From positions 1 to 32,732 of IMG/VR virus record IMGVR_UViG_3300028025_003432: a stretch of DNA of 32,732 bases; one strand, written 5' to 3'. This stretch comes from a virus. Both the position numbers and the translations under genes were made by a program. Under the pieces are notes generated by a model that saw only the letters and a list, made by a program, of their open reading frames with translations, did no database searches and had not been told where the DNA came from. Positions 1 to 6,909 of this stretch are shown here, in pieces (the stretch's first letter is position 1; each line of letters opens with the position of its first letter).

Positions 1-281
1 GGTAAGAAAGATAATAAAGAACTAAATGTTTGCAAATGCAATGATTGTTTTTGATATTGAAAATGATAAACACTATGTATTAATTGTGGTACATCAATCC
101 CATTCGAAATGCTAACCATTTTATTATAATCTTCTAAATTTTTATTTCTATTAGAAATAGAAGTATAATTAGAAGATGAATTCCAATACCAAGGAAACTC
201 TGCAGAAATACAGAGTTTCTCAATAGAATCCTGCACTGATTGAGGAACCATGTCATCTAAAACTAATATAGATTCTTTCAT
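1..281 (-). CDS. N-terminal part of a phage protein, possibly 2OG-Fe(II) oxygenase
   Basis: The reading frame opens with ATG at 281 and runs off the left edge of the window, so only about 93 residues are visible. The start overlaps the stop of the upstream gene as ATGA, which supports it. The opening residues (KESILVLDDMVPQSVQDSI) followed by an FPWYW motif near residue 38 resemble the N-termini of phage-encoded 2-oxoglutarate/Fe(II)-dependent oxygenase-like proteins. The HxD...H iron ligands would lie further downstream and cannot be seen here. The reading frame is convincing; the function is a weak guess from memory of similar phage proteins. Confidence 0.7.
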   Translation of the reverse strand, partial: MKESILVLDDMVPQSVQDSIEKLCISAEFPWYWNSSSNYTSISNRNKNLEDYNKMVSISNGIDVPQLIHSVYHFQYQKQSLHLQTFSSLLSFL

Positions 282-463
282 TTCTTACTTTTCATAGCGA
301 AAAATCCAAAGACCCATAGAGTGGCAAACCACGTAGCGATGTTACTTGGAATAGCCAATACTGGGAATAATGTATTCAAAGACCAGATCGTAATCAGTGG
401 TCCAAAAATAACGATAACTGCAATCAATGCAATAAGCAAAACAATTTTAACGATATCACTCAT
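278..463 (-). CDS. Small two-segment membrane protein
   Basis: A 61-residue, very hydrophobic protein with two predicted membrane segments: about residues 5-25 (rich in I, V and L) and about 33-55, ending in a short basic tail (KSKK). Both of its junctions are ATGA overlaps, with the gene upstream (stop at 460) and the one downstream (start at 281), so it is very likely translated. I do not recognise a family. Position and size fit the small inner-membrane proteins common in T4-like phages. Confidence 0.7.
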   Translation of the reverse strand: MSDIVKIVLLIALIAVIVIFGPLITIWSLNTLFPVLAIPSNIATWFATLWVFGFFAMKSKK

Positions 464-759
464 AGTTCAAATCCTACTTTTGTTACGGAGTCCCAGCGGA
501 AAGATCTCCACTCTTGTTTTTCTGTATCGAAGACTCGTAGTGCGGATCCAGAATCCTTGCCAGTCGTCTCTGTTTTTGGTTGCTTGTCTGTTGGAATTCT
601 TGATTCGACAAGGGTACAGAACATGTCTCTGTTTGAGCCATCTTTCTTGGTGAAAGTAACACACACGTCTTTTGCTGATTCATCTCGTAGAACTCCTAGT
701 GTCCATGTTTTAAACTCTTCGAATTCTTTTTCAGTTTTGAGCATCGTTTGCATTGTCAT
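460..759 (-). CDS. WYL_2/Sm-like SH3-fold phage protein (DUF2693 type)
   Basis: A 99-residue protein. The pattern is a helical start (EKEFEEFKTWTLGVL), then strands with VCVTFTKKDGSNRDMFCTL, and a C-terminal stretch containing LRVFDTEKQEWRSFRWDSV. It matches what I remember of the DUF2693/WYL_2 family of small SH3-barrel proteins common in T4-like phages, whose role is unknown. The purine-rich GAGAGA about 7 bases upstream supports the ATG at 759; in-frame ATGs at 753 and 744 are alternatives. It overlaps the end of the upstream gene by 29 bases and the next start by an ATGA. Confidence 0.75.
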   Translation of the reverse strand: MTMQTMLKTEKEFEEFKTWTLGVLRDESAKDVCVTFTKKDGSNRDMFCTLVESRIPTDKQPKTETTGKDSGSALRVFDTEKQEWRSFRWDSVTKVGFEL

Positions 760-994
760 TATCTAATCTCTCTTTCATATCTTTAAAAATTGGACCAAAG
801 AACTCTCTAAACTCTTTTGGAGAAAAGAAAGACGTGTGTCCAGTGTCAGTTATAACTTTACCATTGATGTCTGTCAACTTATTCCTAATTGTAAATTCAA
901 TCGTGGCATAAGATGTACCTTCGTTTCGTTCTTTAATAACAACAGTTTTTAACAGACCTTCACGATAGAACTCTGCTTCATAATTAAGACTCAT
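731..994 (-). CDS. Conserved-looking phage hypothetical protein, 87 aa
   Basis: An 87-residue protein that is predominantly beta in its first half (EAEFYREGLLKTVVIKE, then YATIEFTIRN), with a charged helical tail (FKDMKERLDNDNANDAQN). It has no signal peptide or membrane segment. It overlaps its upstream neighbour by 11 bases and its downstream neighbour by up to 29 bases, as is usual in this compact unit. I do not recognise the family. Confidence 0.65.
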   Translation of the reverse strand: MSLNYEAEFYREGLLKTVVIKERNEGTSYATIEFTIRNKLTDINGKVITDTGHTSFFSPKEFREFFGPIFKDMKERLDNDNANDAQN

Positions 995-1121
995 AATCTT
1001 CTTTCCTGTGTTTAGGTTTACGAATGTATTGAACCTTACTCTCTACCACACGCATGCGATATTTTGGAGTACGTAAATCCTTTGCAACAGGATCTCTAGG
1101 TTTCAAAGTCTTATTATACAT
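984..1121 (-). CDS. Very small basic phage protein, 45 aa (DUF7230-like)
   Basis: A 45-residue, strongly basic protein. It contains RDPVAKDLRTPKYRMRVV followed by a Lys/Arg-rich tail (RKPKHRKED). Short proteins with a DPVAK-LR...P...R pattern and a basic tail recur in T4-like phages (I believe family DUF7230); their function is unknown and the basic character suggests nucleic-acid contact. A good ribosome binding site (AAGGAT, 5 bases before ATG) and the overlap with the next start at 994 support it. Confidence 0.75.
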   Translation of the reverse strand: MYNKTLKPRDPVAKDLRTPKYRMRVVESKVQYIRKPKHRKEDYES

Positions 1122-1130
1122 GTCTTATCC

Positions 1131-1352
1131 TTACAAGGCAAATTTCTTTAATAGTTCTTTTGCATCTTTACAGTCGTCAATAAGATTATCCATCTCTGCG
1201 AGAATAATCATTTGTTGAAGACTATCTGCAAGTCGTTGATCTTCATCATCCAATAGATTATACCATTCCTCGTATTCTTCTATAGAATCCAAAGACCACA
1301 TATGGTCTAGCATCTCAACTTGATATGGAGTTAGGTTTTCAATTGTAATCAT
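1131..1352 (-). CDS. Acidic helical phage protein, 73 aa
   Basis: A 73-residue acidic, helix-rich protein containing MWSLDSIEEYEEWYNLLDD and DQRLADSLQQMIILAEMD. Proteins with this pattern are frequent in marine T4-like phages next to the RNA ligase; their role is unknown. The start overlaps the stop of the RNA ligase gene as ATGA (1349-1352), so the two are probably translationally coupled. Confidence 0.75.
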   Translation of the reverse strand: MITIENLTPYQVEMLDHMWSLDSIEEYEEWYNLLDDEDQRLADSLQQMIILAEMDNLIDDCKDAKELLKKFAL

Positions 1353-2389
1353 TTTTCACCCAATAGGTATTTGTTAGAAATCACTTTGAATGTCATACCA
1401 CCATCCACTTGTTTGAACACAATACCCTCACGCTCTGGTCCATTCACATCACCCATCACAGACTTACCTTCAGCGAACTTTAGCAATTGTGGAATGTCAG
1501 TGATTCCAAGAGTATCATATAACTCAGCAGCAGCTGCAAGAACAGGTACATGCTTCAACCCCATCACATCAACAAGTTTACGACGTGCTTCAGGATTCAT
1601 GTATGTACCCATCTGAATATTATAGATATCAAATACACGGAACTCTGGTTTAGATAACTTGTAAATGTTACCTTGAATTCCTGGACCAATCAACTCACCC
1701 TGAATAGCAAAATCCCAGTATGGATCGATAGACATCATCTGTGCCTCAATATCTTCTTCAATAGCCACTTTCCAGAAGGTGTTATTCTCGTCACGTTTCA
1801 GATCAAGATTACGTGAGCATACACCAAATTCACCTTGAATGCGATAAACAGTCATTGATGAACCTTCCAACTTCTCAGTGACTTCGAACTTCATACCAAT
1901 TTCATTGGCATTAGTGATTTCTTTCACCAAGTTTTGGCAACGCTCTTGATCTGTCTTTGGAATCAGTGAAGGAAAATTACCTTTACAAACACCAGCAAGC
2001 TGAGCATTCATGGGTTTTTCCCACTTTACGATATTCAGTGGAACAGAAACATCCAAACCTTCGAACAATTCTGATTCGATATTCTTGCATGCCTCATCCA
2101 GTGGCATCAGCAAACCTTGCGACAGTTGACCACGCAACTTGATAGTCTTCAGCCGTTCGCCTTTGATACCTTCGAACTCTCGTGGTTCTTTTCCTTTAGA
2201 CAGGAATGGAGCCAATTCGAATGGGATCCACGAATCAATTTCAAAGTACACAGCAAGATCTCCCTCTTTGTAGAGACCTTTCTGTGCAACAACTTTCCAA
2301 CCACCTACAGTGGCACACTCAATCGCATCTGCTCCATCAATCGGAGTCAGTGAATCAATTTTACGAATAGAAGCCAATTTACGAGTCAT
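1349..2389 (-). CDS. RNA ligase, Rnl5/DraRnl-like with N-terminal OB domain
   Basis: A 346-residue ATP-dependent RNA ligase. The C-terminal nucleotidyltransferase domain carries the ligase motifs: motif I EKLEGS with the expected AMP-accepting Lys173; motif III VCSRNLDL at 190-197; motif IIIa IQGELIG at 229-235; motif IV EREGIVFK at 319-326; and motif V TFKVISNK at 333-340. The N-terminal ~120 residues (KLASIRKIDSLTPIDGAD, then GDLAVYFEIDSWIP) match the OB-fold extension of Deinococcus DRB0094-type (Rnl5) enzymes. Such ligases seal nicked RNA; in phages this may repair RNA cut by host nucleases. The gene overlaps the phosphatase gene upstream by 11 bases and the next gene by ATGA. No motif is missing, so an active enzyme is expected. 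Confidence 0.92.
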   Translation of the reverse strand: MTRKLASIRKIDSLTPIDGADAIECATVGGWKVVAQKGLYKEGDLAVYFEIDSWIPFELAPFLSKGKEPREFEGIKGERLKTIKLRGQLSQGLLMPLDEACKNIESELFEGLDVSVPLNIVKWEKPMNAQLAGVCKGNFPSLIPKTDQERCQNLVKEITNANEIGMKFEVTEKLEGSSMTVYRIQGEFGVCSRNLDLKRDENNTFWKVAIEEDIEAQMMSIDPYWDFAIQGELIGPGIQGNIYKLSKPEFRVFDIYNIQMGTYMNPEARRKLVDVMGLKHVPVLAAAAELYDTLGITDIPQLLKFAEGKSVMGDVNGPEREGIVFKQVDGGMTFKVISNKYLLGEK

Positions 2390-2813
2390 AAGTCCAACCC
2401 AACACTTTCATCATTTTGTTTTTTACACGAACATTTGGTTGTCGATATCTATCAGATGGAGTAAACCCCATCATAGATGCCACCTCAACCACAGCACCAC
2501 TACGGCAAATGCCAGCGTGACAATGCACAACGACATTCATATGATTTTCCAAAGCATATTTCAATAGAGAAACAATATCAAATGCTTGTTTATCACTAAT
2601 CTTTGCTTCATCTGGAAACCCATCTTCATCTTCTGCGTCCAAAAATTCAAACTGTTTCACAAGTTTAAAGTTGTGTTTTGGAACAGGAAAGAATGTAGCT
2701 GGATCTGCAATTTGAATGAGCATGGAGTTATCCCCACAGTCATAGTGCCGACCATTCTTACAATCATCCCAGCTGATGTTTTCAATGAAACGAATCACTT
2801 GATGCTGCTCCAT
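2379..2813 (-). CDS. Tyrosine/dual-specificity protein phosphatase (HCX5R)
   Basis: A 144-residue cysteine-dependent phosphatase. The P-loop VVVHCHAGICRSGAVVE holds the nucleophile Cys98 and the phosphate-binding Arg104 followed by Ser105 (HCxxGxxRS). An acidic loop (LDAEDEDGFPDE, 59-70) lies where the general acid is expected. The length is that of a minimal dual-specificity phosphatase, close to phosphatases annotated in T4-like phages. The substrate is unknown: phosphoprotein, RNA 5' end or small molecule are all possible. Being directly upstream of an RNA ligase makes an RNA-end role worth considering, but that is inference. It overlaps the MazG-like gene by 19 bases. Confidence 0.9.
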   Translation of the reverse strand: MEQHQVIRFIENISWDDCKNGRHYDCGDNSMLIQIADPATFFPVPKHNFKLVKQFEFLDAEDEDGFPDEAKISDKQAFDIVSLLKYALENHMNVVVHCHAGICRSGAVVEVASMMGFTPSDRYRQPNVRVKNKMMKVLGWTYDS

Positions 2814-3058
2814 TTTGCTAGTTTTTCCATCTTCGCTCTGCGTGCATACTCAACTGCATTGGCATCCACAAGTTTGTTGCGAATCATCAATTCAATCATA
2901 CAGAGCAAATCACCCACTTCTTCGCTGAGATGAGTAGAGTTTGTCACTCCATTATACTCAGAATCAAATCCAAAGCGGAATACTTTACTTATCGCTTGCG
3001 TAACTTCAGCACATTCTTCTTGTGCAATCAACATAATCTCTTTATCAACTTCTTGCAT
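2795..3058 (-). CDS. MazG-like nucleotide pyrophosphohydrolase
   Basis: An 87-residue all-alpha NTP-PPase of the MazG superfamily, starting at ATG 3058 (upstream stop TGA at 3060-3062, TGAAATG junction). The magnesium-binding motif is intact: E14-E15-x-x-E18 in EECAEVTQAISK, and E47-x-x-D50 in HLSEEVGDLLCMIELMI. The family hydrolyses NTPs or dNTPs to NMPs and PPi. Phage versions have been proposed to alter host ppGpp levels or clear damaged dNTPs. A single MazG domain is normal for phage copies. The combination with a phosphatase and RNA ligase in one unit suggests nucleotide or RNA housekeeping during infection. Confidence 0.88.
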   Translation of the reverse strand: MQEVDKEIMLIAQEECAEVTQAISKVFRFGFDSEYNGVTNSTHLSEEVGDLLCMIELMIRNKLVDANAVEYARRAKMEKLAKWSSIK

Positions 3059-3059
3059 T

Positions 3060-3293
3060 TCAACCCCAATCTTTCTTATCACCATACTGTTCATTGTAAT
3101 CGTATCCAGCGTGGTATGCTTCCAACTCTTCCACAGTGATTGCTGGAATTCTTGGACCAGAACCACCACCTACACCACCACGATGTGGGTCACGACTACG
3201 ATGATAGTAAGAGTCCGCTGAACCACGATCGAAAAACGATCCATGACTCTTATCAAAATGTTCTGTTGCTAATTGTGCTTCTTTGTAATCCAT
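3060..3293 (-). CDS. Phage hypothetical protein with DRGSADSYYHR motif
   Basis: A 77-residue hydrophilic protein. Its central FDRGSADSYYHRSRDPHRGG, followed by TVEELEAYHAGYDYNE, is a pattern I recall from many phage proteins (DRGxADxYYxR...PH, then E--Y--GY); the function is unknown. I prefer the ATG at 3293 over the in-frame ATG at 3305 because it has a GGAG 6-7 bases upstream and forms the common TAATATG junction with the previous stop (3295-3297). Confidence 0.75.
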   Translation of the reverse strand: MDYKEAQLATEHFDKSHGSFFDRGSADSYYHRSRDPHRGGVGGGSGPRIPAITVEELEAYHAGYDYNEQYGDKKDWG

Positions 3294-3294
3294 A

Positions 3295-3507
3295 TTAAGC
3301 TCCATAATATTGTGCATCGTCATTTGCCATCTCGTCGGCATACGACATCATTTCATACTGCTTTTCTAATTCCAAACATTCAAGCTGTTCGATGGTATCA
3401 TAAACCATTTCAATGGGCACGTTCAAAGTCGCCACAATAAACTTTGGTGACATACCTTGTGCCAACAACTCTTCAATCTCATACGCTAACTCAGACATTT
3501 TACTCAT
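3295..3507 (-). CDS. Small acidic phage protein with possible helix-turn-helix, 70 aa
   Basis: A 70-residue protein. The first half (YEIEELLAQGMSPKFIVATL, then NVPIEMVYDTI) reads like a helix-turn-helix of the 'sense the next step' type. The second half ends with ADEMANDDAQYYGA, an acidic tail with a YYG end seen in small T4-like phage proteins. DNA binding is possible but unproven. The ATG at 3507 overlaps the previous gene's stop; an in-frame ATG at 3498 is an alternative. Confidence 0.7.
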   Translation of the reverse strand: MSKMSELAYEIEELLAQGMSPKFIVATLNVPIEMVYDTIEQLECLELEKQYEMMSYADEMANDDAQYYGA

Positions 3508-3661
3508 TGTTCATCGCCTTTACACCATAATTCATTATAATCAAACCAACGATTGCTGATAAAATCTGCACATAAAAGTATTCAGATGGACCAGCATCCA
3601 TACCACCGACTGCACCAAACACCATCAAGAATCCAACTGCTAAACGAATAGAACCTTGCAT
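3500..3661 (-). CDS. Small membrane protein, 53 aa
   Basis: A 53-residue protein with two hydrophobic segments (about residues 5-20, LAVGFLMVFGAVGG, and 28-43, YFYVQILSAIVGLIIM) separated by a short polar loop with MDAGPSE. Small two-segment proteins with an LGAVGG..D loop are frequent in marine T4-like phages; function unknown. It abuts the upstream gene (TAATATG) and overlaps the downstream start. Confidence 0.7.
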   Translation of the reverse strand: MQGSIRLAVGFLMVFGAVGGMDAGPSEYFYVQILSAIVGLIIMNYGVKAMNNE

Positions 3662-3662
3662 A

Positions 3663-3890
3663 TTAAATCCTCACAATCAAACCATAAACATAAACAGCCA
3701 ACAAACCTACGTTGACCACCACTAAACTTGCACGCTTAACTCTGATAGCCCACGCTAACCACAGCACAGAACCGATGTTGAACAGATAGATGTTCAATGG
3801 ATCGATAGAGAGTGCAGTGGCAAGTGCAGCACCAACAGTAACTATCGTGGCTGACCACTCTAAAATTGCATTCACTTTTTCATTTTTCAT
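3663..3890 (-). CDS. Small membrane protein, 75 aa, first gene of its unit
   Basis: A 75-residue protein with three hydrophobic stretches (about 10-27, 30-46 and 53-73) containing PLNIYLFNIGSVLWLAWAIR and NVGLLAVYVYGLI. The pattern resembles small phage membrane proteins distantly reminiscent of PnuC-like half-transporters (I believe the DUF6552 type), so a role in solute passage is possible but not shown. I chose ATG 3890 because a consensus -10 (TATAAT) ends only 6 bases upstream. A longer frame from GTG 3929 would place the promoter inside the gene. The mRNA would be leaderless or nearly so. Confidence 0.72.
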   Translation of the reverse strand: MKNEKVNAILEWSATIVTVGAALATALSIDPLNIYLFNIGSVLWLAWAIRVKRASLVVVNVGLLAVYVYGLIVRI

Positions 3891-3896
3891 ACAACT

Positions 3897-3925
3897 ATTA
3901 TACCGTATATTGCAATTAAAGACAA
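3897..3925 (-). promoter_or_regulatory. Sigma70-type promoter giving a leaderless mRNA
   Basis: The -35 TTGTCT (3920-3925), a 17-base spacer and a perfect -10 TATAAT (3897-3902) are followed after 6 bases by the ATG at 3890. The spacer contains TTGCAA ending 7 bases before the -10, exactly as in the promoter at 31243-31271. It starts the transcription unit running to position 1 and lies just after an intrinsic terminator. Confidence 0.75.
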
Positions 3926-3940
3926 GCACTTTCTGGATGT

Positions 3941-3963
3941 AAAAAAACCCTGTAAAAACAGGG
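3941..3963 (-). terminator. Intrinsic (rho-independent) terminator
   Basis: On the minus strand a 6-bp stem CCCTGT/ACAGGG with a TTTT loop is followed by seven T residues (3947-3941). It ends the unit that contains the curli-like genes and the adenylate cyclase, directly before the promoter for the next unit. Confidence 0.85.
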
Positions 3964-3974
3964 GTTTAGGAGGG

Positions 3975-4003
3975 CTAATAACCCTACAGAGTGTAGGGGA
4001 TTA
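3975..4003 (-). repeat. Copy A of a boundary element fused to a stop codon
   Basis: The minus strand reads TAATCCCCT (beginning with the TAA stop of the 4001-4492 gene), then a short variable part, then TCTGTAGGGTTATT. It can form a hairpin with a 6-bp stem CCCTAC/GTAGGG. A near-identical copy lies at 31272-31300, also starting on a TAA stop and also just upstream of a sigma70-like promoter. Confidence 0.7.
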
Positions 4004-4492
4004 GTCGTTTCGGCTGTTTCTAAACGTCGGATCTCCAGCTTCATACACTGGCATAGTCGTTGCATTTGCAAGAGGAGATGTGTTGAAGTCAAACCCAAAA
4101 CCATTTTGTGATGGTGGTGGAGCCATTGGTCGTGGTGGCATCATACCCATTGGTTTTGGAGCAGGTGCAGTAGGTGTCGGTGCAACTGGTGTTGGTGGTT
4201 TATCCCAACCTTTGTTTGCAGCTTGCAACGCTAACTTCTGTGCATCTTTATCTCCACCTGCCAACATGATACCAGATAAAGTTCCAGTCAAGAATGTAGC
4301 AATAGGAATAATCAACTCAAAGAATTTCTGGTCGATAGGACTGATAGCATTCAATGGTTGTGTCACGAAAATAATAGAGTAAAGAACAACGAAAACAATT
4401 CCAACAAGGGTAAATGATAAACAGATACCGATGAAGAATTTCAGACGAGCCATCAACTGCTCTTCTGTATACATTAGATTTTGGTCACTCAT
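4001..4492 (-). CDS. Membrane protein with Pro-rich cytoplasmic or periplasmic tail
   Basis: A 163-residue protein starting at ATG 4492 (ATGA overlap with the upstream stop). Two membrane segments, about residues 18-42 (FFIGICLSFTLVGIVFVVLY) and 60-80 (ELIIPIATFLTGTLSGIML), are followed by an Ala/Lys helix and a long proline-rich region of alternating P, A, T and M with a FGFDF motif near the end. The architecture is common in marine T4-like phages; function unknown. It is the last gene before the terminator. Confidence 0.75.
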   Translation of the reverse strand: MSDQNLMYTEEQLMARLKFFIGICLSFTLVGIVFVVLYSIIFVTQPLNAISPIDQKFFELIIPIATFLTGTLSGIMLAGGDKDAQKLALQAANKGWDKPPTPVAPTPTAPAPKPMGMMPPRPMAPPPSQNGFGFDFNTSPLANATTMPVYEAGDPTFRNSRND

Positions 4493-4761
4493 TTGCACGC
4501 TCCTGTGGTTGGTACTGGTGCAGATGCAGGTTTAGCAACTTCACCATCTTTTGGTGGACCGAGACGTGGATCTCTCTGTCCTTTGAAAATATGTTCTGGA
4601 CAAGTTCTGTTGACATCACATAGTGGCATCTTACAGATGTCCTTCTCCCAGTTTGCGGGATCTTGACAAGGATAGCGGAAAGATTCTTTACTAACTATTG
4701 AAAAGCCAATAGGTATTAGTAACAAAACTCCCAGCACCCAGAATAAATGTTTATCGTTCAT
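4489..4761 (-). CDS. Secreted or membrane-anchored Cys-rich small protein
   Basis: A 90-residue protein with an N-terminal hydrophobic segment (residues 6-23, LFWVLGVLLLIPIGFSIV). A cysteine-containing extracytoplasmic part follows, with Cys at about 32, 43, 48, 54 and 89, and a Pro/Ala-rich tail. The even spread of Cys suggests disulfides in the periplasm. It overlaps the next gene by ATGA. I do not recognise the family. Confidence 0.7.
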   Translation of the reverse strand: MNDKHLFWVLGVLLLIPIGFSIVSKESFRYPCQDPANWEKDICKMPLCDVNRTCPEHIFKGQRDPRLGPPKDGEVAKPASAPVPTTGACK

Positions 4762-4762
4762 T

Positions 4763-5011
4763 TTAAATCCTAGCTAAAGTGTGTAGAATATCCAAGAAAC
4801 CCCACACGAAACAAAATACTAATATACTTAGGAGAATTGTTGCAAAGAACAATTCCACTCCATTAAAATCCCACCACTCTCTTACTTGCTTGTTGCGTGG
4901 TAGACTCCGTCCCAGTTGCTTGGCTTGCCTTGCTTGAGTCTTTCCAGCATTAGTTCGTAGTACTGCTTTAGAGGGTTCGTAGTCGAATCCCCATCCATTA
5001 GTTCCTGACAT
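4763..5011 (-). CDS. Single-span small membrane protein, start uncertain
   Basis: From ATG 5011 the protein is 82 residues: a basic, polar N-terminal half (GKTQARQAKQLGRSLPRNK) and one strong membrane segment (about 55-73, FFATILLSILVFCFVWGFL). This start overlaps the adenylate cyclase gene by 130 bases in another frame. The cyclase C-terminus is family-typical and surely real. Translation could instead begin at a GTG just after the cyclase stop (in GVELFF), giving little more than the membrane segment. The segment itself and the tight fit to the next gene support a product. Confidence 0.55.
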   Translation of the reverse strand: MSGTNGWGFDYEPSKAVLRTNAGKTQARQAKQLGRSLPRNKQVREWWDFNGVELFFATILLSILVFCFVWGFLDILHTLARI

Positions 5012-6909
5012 AGTTTTATCGCTTTCTTCCAATCGCCAGAATAATATGCGTCAAGATACTGCTGATGTTTTTCACCAACTTTTGCGATTGCGTAAATGTG
5101 AAGTCCAATTGTTTTACCTTTTACTGCGATACAATCAAGCTGTGCCACATCATAAACATGTTTCACTCGCTCTGCTGTTTCTGGACCAATTACCAACAGA
5201 ACTCCATAACCTTTTGTTTGTCCCTCAAGACGTGCTGCAGTTGATACTGAATCACCGAGTACGTCATAACCATAGCGATCGTTTGCACCGATGTTACCAA
5301 TCAGAGTTGGACCAGTATTTACACCAGCACCCATACCTACAGGTGGACGACCTTCTGCTTGTAATTCTTTATTAAACTCCTCAATTGCATCAATCATTTC
5401 AAGAGCAGTCTTAACTGCAGTAATTGCGTGTTCATTATCATCAACAGGTGCGTTGTGAACGTGTAGTGAAGCATCACCAATAAACTTGATAATACAACCA
5501 CCATTCTTCAACACTGGCTTAGACAATGCGTCCATATAACGATTCATAACTGCAGTCAAACCTTGCACGTCAGCACCGAATGATTCACCAAGTGTAGTGA
5601 AACCACGAAGGTCTGTCATAACGATAGAGAGATCTTTCTTCTCTCCTTTTAGTCGCTCTGCTGCACCTTCAGGATCTTCTGCCAATTGATTAACGATGAT
5701 TGGAGATACGTATCCACCAAACTGTTTTTTAATTTGCTGTTTTGCACGCAACTCGACAAGGAACTTGACAATGTATCCATGGAAGCTGGCAATGAATATG
5801 GTAAGAATTGGGAATACAGCATCGAGTAAATACCCAGATCCAGTAAACAGTTGGAAGCCACCATAATAGGCGATTGCTCCCAAAGCGAGCGCAAAGATGT
5901 ATCCATGAGTGTACCTTGTTAGAAAGATTGATAGGATTACTGCCACTATCATAAATGCTAACTCAGCAATCAATGCCCAATCTGGACGACTGATGTTAGT
6001 GCCACTTGTTACTGTATCTAATACTGCAGCTTGTAAGTAATGCGGATAAACCGATCCCGTTGCAGTAGCCACTGGATTGTTGAGTCCTTTTGCAGTAAGT
6101 CCAACGATGACGATGGCTCCACCAAAGTCGGCTGGTAGTTTTGCTGCAGAATATTCTTTTGGTTTTGCTGACCAATCAACCCAAATTCTACCCAACTCGT
6201 CTGTGTCGATTTTTCCGAACTGTGGAATTCGAACTGCTTCGATTCCTGATTCATTGACCTTGACTTGGAAACTAGGATCTCCTGCAGCGACACGCAATGT
6301 CTCCAAACTGATGCTTGGGTACAATTGTCCTTTAGAATTGACGACCATTGGAATTCTTCTGGTGACGCCATCGATTTCTGGGAGGGTGTTAACAACACCA
6401 ATACCAGCAGCACTATTATTAAACTTTTTAATATTAGGTTGAATATTTCCATAGATGACTCCTGTACTCGCTGGATCGCCACCTACTACAGAAACACCTG
6501 GACGAAACGGTAAATGCTTATCTGAAAAATAACTATCACTTGTTGCTACCTGTGGAAGAACAACAGGTGCTTGTTTCATTAATGATGCTAGTTGATCATC
6601 TTGACCAAAACGATCAGACTCAGGCATATAGACGTTAAAGACAACCAGCCCAGCACCATGAGAATAGAGATTAGTAATGAGTTCGGCATACTGTCCACGA
6701 GGGAACGGGAACTGTCCTTTTTGTTGAATATAGGCATCGTCAATATTTACAACTGCAATCTGCTGAGATGTAGTTGCACCTTTACTTGTTATGAGTTGAT
6801 CGAAATAACGAAGTCTGACAGACTCTACAAATGCAGGATCTGCTACTCGAATAGCTAGTAGGAGGACTAGTGTTACTAGAGCCATCCATGGAGATAATAG
6901 TTTTTTCAT
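4882..6909 (-). CDS. CHASE2-domain class III adenylate cyclase
   Basis: A 675-residue membrane enzyme predicted to make cAMP from ATP. It has an N-terminal anchor (7-22), an extracytoplasmic CHASE2 sensor (about 25-305, with VVNIDDAYIQQKGQFPFPR), three membrane helices (about 315-381), then a class III cyclase domain (about 425-610). The metal ligands are Asp433 in MTDLRGFT and Asp479 in KFIGDAS. The adenine-selecting pair is Lys475 and Asp549 (YDVLGDSV), and Arg560 is present. The transition-state Asn position is Ser556 (VSTAAR), so activity may be reduced or the catalytic detail altered. The tail (YYELMLERLKQG...WDGVYHATSK) is typical of bacterial CHASE2 cyclases. I chose ATG 6909 because it forms an ATGA with the PA14-curlin stop and precedes the signal anchor (MKKLLSPWMALVTLVLLL). 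The cyclase is the enzymatic end of the curli-like operon. Confidence 0.93.
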   Translation of the reverse strand: MKKLLSPWMALVTLVLLLAIRVADPAFVESVRLRYFDQLITSKGATTSQQIAVVNIDDAYIQQKGQFPFPRGQYAELITNLYSHGAGLVVFNVYMPESDRFGQDDQLASLMKQAPVVLPQVATSDSYFSDKHLPFRPGVSVVGGDPASTGVIYGNIQPNIKKFNNSAAGIGVVNTLPEIDGVTRRIPMVVNSKGQLYPSISLETLRVAAGDPSFQVKVNESGIEAVRIPQFGKIDTDELGRIWVDWSAKPKEYSAAKLPADFGGAIVIVGLTAKGLNNPVATATGSVYPHYLQAAVLDTVTSGTNISRPDWALIAELAFMIVAVILSIFLTRYTHGYIFALALGAIAYYGGFQLFTGSGYLLDAVFPILTIFIASFHGYIVKFLVELRAKQQIKKQFGGYVSPIIVNQLAEDPEGAAERLKGEKKDLSIVMTDLRGFTTLGESFGADVQGLTAVMNRYMDALSKPVLKNGGCIIKFIGDASLHVHNAPVDDNEHAITAVKTALEMIDAIEEFNKELQAEGRPPVGMGAGVNTGPTLIGNIGANDRYGYDVLGDSVSTAARLEGQTKGYGVLLVIGPETAERVKHVYDVAQLDCIAVKGKTIGLHIYAIAKVGEKHQQYLDAYYSGDWKKAIKLCQELMDGDSTTNPLKQYYELMLERLKQGKPSNWDGVYHATSK

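Noticed and set aside
1113-1118. TATAAT on the minus strand with TTGCCT 17 bases upstream
   Set aside because: The hexamer is codons 1-3 of the 45-aa gene (ATG TAT AAT), so transcription would begin inside it; most likely chance.
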